From Volutella citrinella (Eukaryota > Ascomycota > Sordariomycetes > Hypocreales > Nectriaceae): a stretch of DNA of 64,000 nucleotides. The stretch is from contig JAWZSP010000005.1 in assembly GCA_034401135.1 (NCBI GenBank), positions 3,410,001-3,474,000 of the forward strand, in the 5' to 3' direction. Below the pieces are notes generated by a model, which worked only from the letters and a program-made list of their open reading frames with translations, was not told where the DNA came from and did not search any database. A program made the translations under genes and the position numbers. Numbering within the stretch: position 1 is the first letter of the stretch; every line of letters starts with the position of its first letter. Positions 22,501-33,459 of this stretch are shown one piece after another.

Positions 22501-23675
22501 ACCCGGCCGACTTTGCCCTTGACATGATCACAATTGATCTCCAGCACAGCGATCGGGAGGCCGAGTCGCGCGCAAGAGTTCAGAGGCTAGTTGAGAGCTG
22601 GGCCGAGGAAGGACTCACGGTCAAGGACGAGACAGGTTCCAGGCTTCCCGATGTCCCAGAGGCAGAAGAGTCCAACGAGAAGGATGCCTCTCTCGGCGTC
22701 ATGGAGCCAAATGGCAACGGTGCCGCCGCATCTGCCCCTCCACGAAGATCGTTCAACAAGGCCAATCTCTCCTCACCGGCGGAACTCGGCGCCCTGGTCC
22801 GCAAGAAGGCATCCCTAACCACGTCGCTTCCGCTGCTCATCCACCGCGCAGTCATCAACACTCGGCGGCAGCCGGAACTCGTCGTCGCGCGTCTCATGCA
22901 AGTCATTGGCCTAGCCATTGTCCTGGCGCTGTTCTTCGCGCCGCTTCACAGCGACTACTACTCGGTCCAGAACCGCATGGGTTTCGTGCAGGAGATCGGC
23001 GCCTTCTACTTCGTGGGCATGCTCCAAAACATGGCCATCTACCCCAACGAAAGAGACGTCTTTTACCGCGAGGACGACGACGGCGTGTACAGCGTAGAGG
23101 CCTTCATCCTCTCGTACACGGTGCTCGAGGTGCCCTTTGAGATTATCAGCTGCCTGGTGTTTGGTGTCCTGGGCGCCATCGCGGTGGGCCTGCCGAGGAC
23201 GGTGACCATGTACTTTGTCACTGTGTTTTCGTGCTTCGGCATCGTGTCGTGCGGTGAGAGCTTGGGCATCATGTTCAACACCCTTTTCGGGCACACGGGC
23301 TTCGCAGTCAACGTCATGGGCAACTTCCTCGCCGTGGCCAACACAATGGGAGGCATCCTGTCCATCGACATGCCCGAGGTCTTCAAGGCGTTCAACTACC
23401 TGTCGCCCATTCGCTACGCACTTCGGGCCGTCGCCCCCTATTCGCTCAAGGGGGTGAAATTTACCTGCAACAATGCCCAAAGATTGGCAGACGGAAGTTG
23501 TCCTATTGAAACTGGACAGGATGTCCTCGATTTATACAAGATGGATGTTGATCCGGTGGTGAACATTGCTGCGTTGGCCGGTTGCGTCGTTGTGTACAGG
23601 TTGTTGGCTTGGGTTGTGTTAAAAGCTGCTCGAACACACTGGAAGGATTTGAAGAAGAAGAAGACGACAACATAG
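19578..23675 (+). CDS. Full-length ABCG (White-type) transporter, NBD-TMD-NBD-TMD
   Basis: A 1349-aa transporter with two nucleotide-binding and two membrane domains, resembling yeast YOL075C rather than PDR pumps. Exons 19578-21347 and 21396-23675 flank a 48-nt intron. NBD1: Walker A GGSGSGKT 115-122, signature CSGGEKRR from C221, Walker B LFLDEPTTGLD with D245 and E246. NBD2: Walker A GPSGSGKT 742-749, signature ISGGEKRR from I855, then LMLDEPTSGLD. Membrane segments follow each NBD; between them a Cys-containing extracellular stretch (AYCGNEFEGSMYDCPFPGG) is typical of this subfamily. The first signature has Cys at the usual Val/Leu position but is otherwise canonical, so both sites look competent. 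The C-terminus is a run of Lys and Thr. Substrate is unknown; lipids or small hydrophobic compounds are the usual cargo. Confidence 0.92.
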
Positions 23676-24156
23676 ATGAATGTATAGAAGCTTACTAGAG
23701 CACTGTGGCATGCTCCGTACACGAATAGATCCCAATTGACACATCTTGAGCAGCATCACTAGAACGCATGCCCAGGCCGATAATGATGAGCAATGGCCCA
23801 AAGCCAGCCTGGTTTACATCATAGGTAAATGCAGAGCATTTAATTCGTCATCACATTGAAGGGCCCCTGTGCTTGATCTGATGTAGCTCATATTTCCAGT
23901 TATGTAAGGCTACTTATTGGGCGCGTAAATGTCTCCCAACACCAAGTCCCAGAAACAATCATTCCAAGGCAATTCGCAAAACAAGCTTGCAAGTACAGCA
24001 ACAATAATCCTCCTAAAATCAAACCTCAACGAGTGGGTATAAGCTTATGCCAGAAGATTCCATGAGATGCCACTACTAAAAGCATGCTGTAGTTTCTTCC
24101 ACTATACAGAATGGACCTCAAAGACCTGCTTCGCATACAGACATGACCACTTTCCC
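23676..24156. other. Intergenic between convergent transporter genes
   Basis: It contains the 3' flanks of the ABC transporter and the sugar porter. It is AT-richer than its neighbours. No other feature was recognised. Confidence 0.55.
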
Positions 24157-26272
24157 TTACGACATCTTGCGGGGGGTCTCCTTGCTCTCGTTGTCAGAGC
24201 TGACGTTGGCGACCTCCTCGAAGTGGTACAGAGGCTCCTTGGTGGCGCTCTTCTGGAAGAAGACATATCGCTTGACCCAGTAGGGGAGGGTGACGGTGAG
24301 CTGGTACTTTACGAACTTGCTGGTGGGGACGGCGAAGACCCAGTCGAGCTCCTCGAGGGTTCGCTGCTTGGTCTCGGGGACCCAGAAGAAGATCATGACG
24401 AAGGCGACCAGGTTGAAGCCAGCGTAGAGACCGAAGGCGCCGACGGTGCCCATCTGGCTGAGGATGAAGGGGAAGGACATGCTGAGAACGGCAGCCCAGA
24501 AGAGGCAGGTAGCAACAGCGAAACTCATGCCGACCTCACGGTGAGATAGAGGGAAGACCTCGGCAGAGTAGGTGAAGGGGACGGGACCTTCTCCGGGGGA
24601 GTAGAAGGCACCGAAGAGGAAGACGAAGAGGCAGACGAGGCCAGTTCGCACGTCTCCCATCTCCTTGGGGATGAGGGTGCAGAGACCGGCAGCCAGCAGG
24701 GTCCAGGTCATCTGGGGGAAGGTGAAGAGCAGCAGGCTTCGGCGACCAAAGGTGTCGATTGTCCAGAAGGCGGGGAAGGCGAAGAGCCAGTTGACGAGAC
24801 CGAAGCCGAAAGAACCAATCATGGCCTTGAAGGAGCTCATGCCGGACTCGACGAAGATGGTGGTGGAGTAGAAGGCGATGATGTTGATACCGCACATCTG
24901 CTGGGCAATCATGACGGTGAAGGCGGCGAGGGTGGCGCGGCGGACACGGGGGATGGTGAAGAGCTGGGTGAAGCGGGTGGCGTAGTTGGTGGTGCCGATG
25001 ATCTCGCTCTCAATCTCGAGCTGGGCGGAGATGTAGTAGATGTCGCGGGCGACCTGGATGGGATCGTGGCGGAGCTTCAGGAGGGAGGCCCAGGCTTCGG
25101 GGTAGCGGTTCTTCTTCATGTACCAACGGGGCGACTCGGGGCAGGTGTAGATGAGAAGCAGCAGGGGCACAGCGGGGAGGAAGGGGGCTCCGAGCATGAG
25201 GCGCCAATTGATGTTCTTGACGTGGTAGACGGCCAGGTTGAAGGCAGTTCCGAGGAAGATACCGAAGGCAGTCCACATTTCTGGGACCCGTTAGCAAAGA
25301 CTGACCCGATAGATCGAATCAGGGGTGCCGACTTACGCCATGACATGACCAAAGCACCTCGAATAGATGCAGGAGCGTTCTCAGCAGCATAGATTGGCAC
25401 GGTTGAGGCCTTGACACCCATACCGATACCCATCAGAAGACGACAAGCAAGCTGCTGCTCCCAGGTGTGGCAGAAGGCAGAACCGATGACGGGCCAGATA
25501 CAGAAGTGAGCAGAGAAGAAGATGACACCGCGACGACCAAACAGGTTGTTGATGGGGTCAGAGAGCCAGCAACCGATGAAACTGCAGCGTCCATGTAAGC
25601 GGGATGACCGAGCACACTATGATATGGAGAGGTGAATGCTTACGCAGAACCAATGTAGGGACCAGCGTTGACGAGACCGAGGAGAAGAGTGTCGCGGTCC
25701 GAAGTGCCGCCAATGCCGTAGACCTTGGGGAAGAAGACGTTTGCGCCATTGGAACCGGTCTGGTCCCAACCCTGGACGGCGGCGCCGATGGAGCAGGTGG
25801 CGATGGTGATGAGGAGCTTGCGGGGGAGGCGCCAGCGGTGGGTGACCTCGCGCTCGAGGACGAGCAGCTCCGTGTCGGAGAGCTTCTCGGGGCCGTCGAT
25901 GTTGTGGGCGTTCTCGGGGTTCTGGGCCACGAGGGCGCCCTTGCGGAGGATGGGGATGTGCTCCGTCAGGCCCTTGCGCTGGGCCCAGGACTCGACATCC
26001 TGCATGAGCTGCTCGCGGGGGATGCCGCCGAGAGGGTTCTTGATCCTGCGGAGGGAGAGACGAGCATGTTAGCATGGTGTTGTTCTTTGTTGTTGTTTTT
26101 GTTCAGGGCGGATGAGCCTGCTTCAGGGAGGCTGGCAGTTTGGGGACGGCATAGAAACGTACTTGGCATCAAGGTTCTTCTCGAGATCCATGTGCTCGCT
26201 GTGCGAGACAGCCTTCTTCTCGTCGACACCGTAGGCTGGCGGCGCCTTGGAGTCGGGTGCGATATCAGCCAT
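24157..26272 (-). CDS. MFS sugar porter with extended N-terminus
   Basis: A 12-TM sugar transporter of 626 aa. Four exons (26163-26272, 25644-26045, 25337-25581, 24157-25280) are separated by introns 26046-26162, 25582-25643 and 25281-25336; all splice in phase. A cytosolic N-terminus of about 110 residues includes NPLGGIPREQLMQDVESWA, a signature of a filamentous-fungal clade. Sugar-porter motifs: WDQTGSNGANVFFP in TM1, DPINNLFGRRG after TM2, a GIGMGVKASTVPIYAAENAP loop, PESPRWYMKKNRYPEAW after TM6, and VPETKQRTLEELDWVF after TM12. The sequence continues into a long cytosolic C-tail. The substrate cannot be told from sequence. The upstream side is an unusually long gene-poor stretch. Confidence 0.92.
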
Positions 26273-29200
26273 TGTGTGCCGGCGTCGATCAGCAGTTGGG
26301 GAAGCAAGGTGGGAGAGTGTCTGAGGAATGGATGTGCAGGAGGGAAAGGGGAGATGTCCGTATAAGTATAATATCTAAGTGAGACGGGGGACGATCCACA
26401 AAAAGGGCTTGTGGCAACCAACACCCCAGGGCTGTTAGACAATGGGAGAGGAGGAGGTGGTCTACAGAAGCAATCTGGGGAAAGAAGAGGGCGGGCTGGA
26501 GGGGCTATTTGTGTTTCCCCGTCGAGAGGACGAGATGGCCATTGTCGGACGATCCCCAGACTCTTAGACTCTCGAGTGGACGGAAACGCTCAAGGCTCAT
26601 GATGGGCGAACGACCCAGCCGAAGCAGCTAGTCCGCGAGCGTCCCACCCGCTCCCCAAGCCAAGTCTCCCAAGTGTTTTCCCACCGCCTGCATCCAGGGT
26701 GATGGTCCCGTCTGCGACAGTCTACCACGCTGCCGGATGGGCCATCCATCCATCCCAGCATGGACCCCTTTCCCTCTTTTTTTCGCGTACCCCGGGTGAG
26801 AGGCATGTACGAGACTCCCCAACTGGCCAATTCCCACAGACGCACTCACAAGCAACAACCCAGGTCTGAGCAACAATCCCAGCTTGCAGAGCTCCACCCC
26901 CGTTTTTCTTCTTCTTTGGCTTTTGATGGATCGTCGGGGGTGGTTGCAGACCTGGGGCTCCACGGGAAGGAGGGGGGGCGTGTGAGACGGTCTGGAAGCT
27001 CAGAATGCAGACTCAGTATCCGTAATTGGGGCGGGTTGACATGCTTCCGACTTCTTTTTTCAGGCGCAGTGCCCCCTTGTTTGTCTCTCTTTTCGCGTCG
27101 AATCCGTTAATCTTCTAGAATTGCTGCCTTGAATCCTGCTGCAATGGATCGACCATGTTGCGGCGAATCCTTCCCGTCTGCCAGGGAAAGAACAAAAAAA
27201 AACACCACCAAACCGCGACTTCGTGTAAGAGGATGGACGTCGATGGAGACAACTGACGTCGTTCGACTCCGGGGCGCCACGCCCACGCCCCATGCAAGCC
27301 ACACGCAGTCAAGCTCTCCGTGTCCGGTCTCCACAATCCTTGGTCTTCGGCACTCACCCCCATCGGCCCGAATCCTTAGTGGTAGTCGTCCAATGGCCAA
27401 TGGCCCCCAGGCGCTGCGCCGGTTCCTTGCACCTTAACCATCGCACAGCCAAGCCGCCGCAGCCCGCTGTTAGCCCATCTCGTACCATCGGTCCTTGTTG
27501 TTTCCTCCGGCCCCTCTTCTCTCCAGGTTCTTGGCAAGCCTCCCGCCCACGAAAGCGGCAACAACCAACGCTTGGAGCTGCGCGGAAGTAAAGATAAGAG
27601 ATTGACAGAAAGATTTTAAGTTGGACAGCAGCTCTGGGCCCTATCATCAAGACACCAAACTCTCCATCAGATCAATGTCAATTCCTGCGGTCCAGAGACG
27701 GACGGACATCTTGGTCCTCTCCCAAAACCGCAAGGAGCAACGCCGCCCCACGCAGGGAGTTGCAGAGGAGAGGCTCAGGTTGGCCTGGGCGCCACGATCG
27801 GGAATTACTGAGACAAACCGCGCCCAAACGGCCAGGACCCGGCCTCCCACTGCGCGCGCGCGAGCGAAGCAGGCAACAGGATTCCCGGCCTCGTGAATGG
27901 ACGAAAATGGACCGTCTGCGGCTCCATCTGCGCACCGGCCAGCAGCGGCGGCGGGGGGGCGAGGGGCGAGGGGGAGTGCAGTGGGCGGTGGCAGTGGTCC
28001 TGGCGGCCAAGGCCTGGGGGTTGAATGCTTGAAGCCAAGCAGCAAGACATGGCAAAGTGATATTATTACCTTTTGGGCAGAAGAAGCATGAGAGATGGTG
28101 AGACATTGCACGCCCCCCGGTCCTCGCTTCTCTCTCGTTCTTGGGTGACCAGCCCGGCGGCTAGCCGCGTCTGGATGCCATTGGACATGTGTAGAGTTTG
28201 TTTGCGACTGGAACAATCAACACGGCAGCAGCGCGCTCCTCGTTGCCGTGAAAGTGCGCGACGTATGCGGAAGGCACGTCCATTGGCCAACGACGTCGCG
28301 GGTGCTGCCAAAGGCGGCAAAAAAGCTGTTCTAGAGATGCCCATCATCGAGCGGAAGCGCTGATCGCAACCGGACGTGGTGTTCGTCGCATGGGACCGCG
28401 GCCGCTCTTGCCTGCTTTCCTTGGTCCCGCTGTCTTTGCCGTCACAATAGAACGGCCAATTGACCCGTGCCGAGTCCCGTGCCGTACGGGGATCCCCCAA
28501 GTCCATCGTCTCTTCTTCTTTTCTTTCTTCTCCTTGTTGTTCTTCCCGCCCCATGCCAATCAATCCACACACACACGCCCCCCCCCTCCCTCCTCATCCT
28601 CTGCCCGCCTCCCCAATCGGGCCTCAGATCGCCACATTGGCCCAGTCGGAGCTCTCTCAGGCTCTGTCCGCCAGCTGACCGAGCTCCAAAGTCTCGAGTT
28701 ATTCCCGCGCCCCAATTCATCGCGCCGTCCGTCCACTTGGGGGCGAAGCTCTCGAGGCCATGCCCATGTCTTGGCATGACGCCAGCAAGGCAGCAGAATA
28801 AAAATCAAGACTGCCAAACCGCCGGACCATGTCTAGCCCTGCCGCTAGGATCTCCTTGGCATGATATGTTACTGCTGGAGTTCAATTGAGCCATTATTGC
28901 AGGGCTGGGGTGCCATCCTCTGGATCAAATGCTGCAACGGCCGATGTTGTCATTCGCTGTTGACCAGTTCCCGCGTCCCACCTCGACTGTTGGGTCGCGA
29001 GACCATCGTCGGCCTGCATGTCGAATTGCAATTGCCAAGAGGCAGGTGGGTTGCAGCAGATTAACCATAAACTGACTCTCGCCCATTGCTACACACCTAT
29101 ACACCGCGACACTGCCCATCAACCTCTTTGGGGCCGTAGGATGCAGGGGGGCGCGTGGATTACCACCATATCAGAATCCAAATCTTGAGCAGCCAACCCA

Positions 29201-32200
29201 CTGTGAAATGTGCAGCGGAATAATATCTCCTGTGGTAGCGTTAGCCGTTCCCTGCCATGTGCCTCTAGATTGACGGACACGGGAGCCACTTGGACGATAG
29301 TTGCAGCAGACAATCAGCCACTGGGATCATTTCGGTGCGGCTGCTTCTCGACGCCGCCCGCTCTGGGCCGCTCATGAGACGGCCGGCCAGTATTGTGTGC
29401 GGGGAATCGGCAACGCCCCCCGGATTCTCCCCCCCTAAAAATCTAGATCAACTCAATTCACCAGCCAAAAGGCAAAGGACAACCAAGGTTATCGTCTGGC
29501 TTCTTGATATGGCGGCCGGGGAGAGATATCAGACGCCGGTTGGCTCGTTGCGAACAACAGCCTTTCGGGCAAACGACAACCCCCGTTGCATCACGAGGCC
29601 AGGCATGCGAACCTTGCAGCCGGAAGCAGTCATGCGATGCGCCGTGTAGACGGGCGGCGGTGCTGATCGCGGGCCAGCCCATCAGTTGCAAGTTTGCCAT
29701 TGCGATGGATGAATGCAAAGGCCTGAGCACCCCGCTGTGAGACTCAGCAGTCCCGGCTGCTCTTCTCCAGTCGACAATCCTGAGCCTATTTGCTGGGGCG
29801 CCACCAGTGGAGTCGCTGGCCGTCACAAGCCCACACAGCGGCCGAAGGAGCGCTGTGCCACTGCGGCTGCTCGTTTAATTGACTGAGGGGCTAATTATGA
29901 GTGGAAACCCGGGGATGGTCATCGGGGCCGGGGTCTCCACATCGGGTGGGTGAGGCCCGATCCCAGAGGAAGCCAAACAAGGCCACCATGTGTCATGGCT
30001 TGTCCGATTTTTCACTTCTTTTTTTTCACATCAAGCCCTGGCACAGAAATAAGTATCGATCGTACACCAACGGCTTGCCGGCTTGCCATCGAGCGCAGGT
30101 CGAGTTACATCGCGCGCAGGCATCAGCATTTTGTTCAGCGCCCGTGAGGCCGGGGTGGCGCCCGACTTCTATGCCGTCTTCTAGAAGCGCAGATGGGGAA
30201 GAAGCAGACCAATCCTTTGGGACATGCCCATGCGGTGGGATGGTGAGATGAGACCTGGTGGATGGATGAGATGGAGGTGTGAGCGAGATCTTCACAGGAG
30301 CCCCGGGGGTGGGCCGTGGGGGAGTGAGCATCACATCCTTCGCTTCCCAGTACCATGCATGCCGTGTCTATTATTGCTGCAGCACTGGAGGCAAAGAGTA
30401 ATTCGTTTATTCGAGTTTTCGGATCCGGCATTGGCGATTGCTTCCTGTCAATCAGTGTTCTTCAGTCGCCAGTGCTCTCAACTGTCATCTATGGAACACG
30501 ACCGCCAGGGCAGCGGCGTAGTTAGTGCACAAGGATTCGACGAAAGCCTCCCGTCGTCTAATTTTCCCGCTACCTTCTCACGGACAAGCTCAAGGAGGCT
30601 CTTTCCTATCCGTCTCTCCCTCAAAGAAGCACGAACCAACCCCAATGCACGCGAGACCCGCTAAGAGCCGCCTCAAATGCATGACTGATGTCAGAGCCTC
30701 ACATCGTTGCATCCTCCGTCTCCCCCCCTCCACATGCACCACCACCCCTACCCCTCTGTGGCCCGGACCCCTGCAGCCTCGCCAGGCAGCTACATTATTT
30801 TCTGCGCTTCTCCAACTCGTGGCCGGGTTTTTATTCTGTTGCCTAGAGCCCAGCCCGCGCTACCGTCTCGGTGTGGGGATCATCTCGTGCGGAGTTGTGG
30901 GGTTTCCTCCCCAAACGTCATAGCTCGACTTGGGGAAAGTCGGCGAGAGCGAGCGCTTGAGAGAGCATGTGGTGTGTTGGCAAGAGTCAAGAGTCCCCAG
31001 AGGGCAACTCGGACATGGACCGGGCGGGCTGGGGCCACCTCGATCCCGGCCGGAGCAAATAATAGTCGGTTCACCTCAACTTCCTAGCTTGATTACTTCC
31101 GAGATGCATGCCGGCAGCCGAGAGTTGTTGGGCCACTGTTGCATTAAAGGCAAGCTCGGCTAGCGTCCTGATGCTGAATTAGTTGATGCCCTCATGCCAC
31201 GCCTCTCCGCCCCTTGCAAACTAATAGTATGCAGCGCTTGGCGCATCGTCCGGCAGCATCAGTCGGCGCTTACTCATAGAACCAGTTCCAGACTTCCAGT
31301 TCAGCCGAACCCAAACCCAGCCCTCTGGGACGCACGAGAGTTCTGGTCTGTTTTCACCATCATCTGACATGTCTCGACCGTGTAAGCGGATTCACCGTCT
31401 CAACGGAAGAGACGTCTTCGACGTCAACGTGGCAATCAAACCCAACCACCCGACCTCTGGATATGCATTCGGAGACGCCCACCTCCCTGCCGTCAAGTTT
31501 CCCGTTTGTGCCGTGAGTCGTCCTCGGTTGTCTGCATCGTGCTGTTTCAGACACACTAGTCCGTCGCCCTTTGAGGGAAGCTGACCCCGTTTGCGCTCGA
31601 GCACTGAGACAACGCACCCACGATGGTGTGAGCTCGTGTCCCCCTCCCTCCCTACCGTATACGCAAACAGCTGCGCGCACCCGAACTCTGTGCCACGGAA
31701 TCCGACAAGGCGAGTCAACAATGCCAGTGTTCCACAATGGTCGCACTCGATCCCGTTGACGCACGGTGAACACACACATGCAAGTCTGGAACTGCCAAGC
31801 TTGCCGCTTTCCCGGCACACAGCTACCGGATCGACCGCAAACAAGTATCGAGCCAACACCTGCGAGACACTACTTCTCCGTGACGGCACGGAAGCAGAGA
31901 CTTTGTGGCCTGTGATACCCACCGTTGTAGTTGTTTGCCTTCGAAATGAGGGCGGTGAAACTGCATATGCAGTCCCTAGAAAACAAACACCCACACACGC
32001 TTATACCATTTGGCTCCTTTTCCTAGACAACCGAGCAAGTAAGCTTTATGCACCGCAGAAAAAATTGAAGACATGTTTCAGTGTAGTCGGTGGCAATCAC
32101 TTGCTCGCCTAGGGCTAACCACGGTTGGTTGCTTGCATGTTTCTCCCGTCGTCATTCATGGTTGCAACATTGTATCCTGATACCACTTCAACCAAGTTTC

Positions 32201-32732
32201 GCTCCTCGTGATGTGTCGATCTGCTGTATTTGTTCCCTTCCTTGACGATTGTCACAACAGTACCTTGGGGGTGATGTGTACGTCCGCCGCGAGAGTCAGG
32301 AGACGAGAGTTCGTGATATACAGTGACGTAGGTTGATATTTACCGCCAGAATCAGCACACTAGCGAACACCAACAACTCTGATGCATTTCGTAATGATTA
32401 TCCCAAGCTATGAAAATGCCGACCCGCTGTTCGGGTGTAGGGTAATGCATGTAGGAAATCAATTTTCGTACTGAAGGGATGGGAAGGCCGGCGAGCTAGG
32501 CGGGATTCAATTGAGCCGAGACGTCCTGGAGTGGTCTTGTGCCGACCTCGCTTAATTCAAATAAATTCGGCGTAGCCTTGTAAGTTATGGGCTCTAGAAT
32601 ATGACTTGAAGACATCGACTGCTATGTCCCTTGCGAGGGATGGTAGATGTTCTAGGATAGGATATAGAACGGAAGCGGGCTCCTAGTAGTGATCATCTAT
32701 GAGATTAGGCCAAGGTATATCTTATGTAATCA
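26273..32732. other. 6.5-kb stretch without a convincing protein gene
   Basis: It begins with the promoter side of the sugar porter (TATA-like sequence near 26360-26372). The rest has many overlapping short ORFs on both strands but none with a family motif. Pyrimidine- and purine-rich patches and C-runs occur, for example near 28560-28600. One segment (31369-31512) reads as a possible first exon ending at GTGAGT but cannot be joined to a second exon. The right part, from about 32.1 kb, becomes AT-richer. Confidence 0.45.
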
Positions 32733-32813
32733 GACACAGTGGCGTAGTGGTTATCGCGTATCCCTGCTAAGGATATCTCTTCGGAGGCGCAGGTTCGAAT
32801 CCTGTCTGTGTCG
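32733..32813 (+). tRNA. tRNA-Ser (anticodon GCT)
   Basis: An 81-nt type II tRNA without intron. Acceptor stem GACACAG (32733-32739) pairs with CTGTGTC (32806-32812), with discriminator G at 32813. The anticodon stem TATCC/GGATA encloses the loop CTGCTAA, so the anticodon is GCT (32766-32768), reading AGC/AGU serine codons. The extra arm forms a small CTC-TTCG-GAG hairpin. The T arm is GCAGG-TTCGAAT-CCTGT. The internal A box (TGGCGTAGTGG) and B box (GGTTCGAATCC) are both present. Confidence 0.95.
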
Positions 32814-32814
32814 G

Positions 32815-32826
32815 TTTTCTTTTTTT
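32815..32826 (+). terminator. Pol III terminator of tRNA-Ser
   Basis: A TTTT run (32815-32818), one C, then seven T (32820-32826) directly follow the tRNA, as expected for RNA polymerase III termination. Confidence 0.85.
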
Positions 32827-33459
32827 GCTCAGTAACAGTAAGAATAGCTTTCTTTTTTTTAATATAGCTTCGTGTTTAAAGGCCAGATCCAACTATCTCT
32901 CCCAATTTCACGTCTCAGAAAGTGCTGTAAGAGCCCTTAGTAAACAGACCCAGTCGCGTCGACGTTCAGAGCAAGAGGCGACATGACTTGGAGCACCAAC
33001 GTCTGTTTCCAGAATCAGACCCTCTTTGGGTAAGATGGGTAGCGGAATGTGACTGAGGATGCTGCTACTAGCAATCGATTGTCTAAGAAGGGTCGATACA
33101 GCGAAAACCTTCCTGAAAATCTTGATATTACTGAGGCTATTCGAGAGTGGTCGAGGTGAAGGTATCTAGGGCCTAGAGGGTAGCCTTTCTCATCCATCCT
33201 GTAACTATTCTAGCAGAATATAGATCAATCCTACAAATATTGGACATATTCAGGAAATTGACAATATCAGATGTCTCTAGCTGTAGACACTCACTAAGAC
33301 CCAAAGCTATAGGTCGTATAGCGAAGGGAGAGGGGTGCAACGGTGATGTAGTCATTCGAGGGTCGGCTCTTTTCACTAAGAATGTTTTGAAACACTCGGG
33401 ATGCCATGTCATTCAGAATGGGTATATTACCCATGAGGCCTTGCGCAAGGCTCATCGAA
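32827..33459. other. AT-richer intergenic between tRNA-Ser and Zn2Cys6 gene
   Basis: AT-rich DNA with many CTAG and TATAG words. On the reverse strand near 33140-33185 a short stretch reads NSYRMDEKGYPLG after an in-frame stop. It recalls the DEKG block of Fot1/pogo transposases but does not continue as one. A decayed transposon is possible but unproven. Confidence 0.3.

Noticed and set aside
22911..23480. Reverse-strand 189-codon ORF rich in His
   Set aside because: Antisense shadow of the second membrane domain of the ABC transporter.
27647..28216. Reverse-strand 189-codon ORF in the gene-poor stretch
   Set aside because: Low-complexity Pro/Arg/Ala sequence, overlapped by several equally open frames; no family signal.
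33015..33197. Reverse ORF with MDEKGY block as an intact transposase
   Set aside because: Only a dozen residues recall Fot1/pogo elements; the sequence does not continue as the family and has upstream stops.
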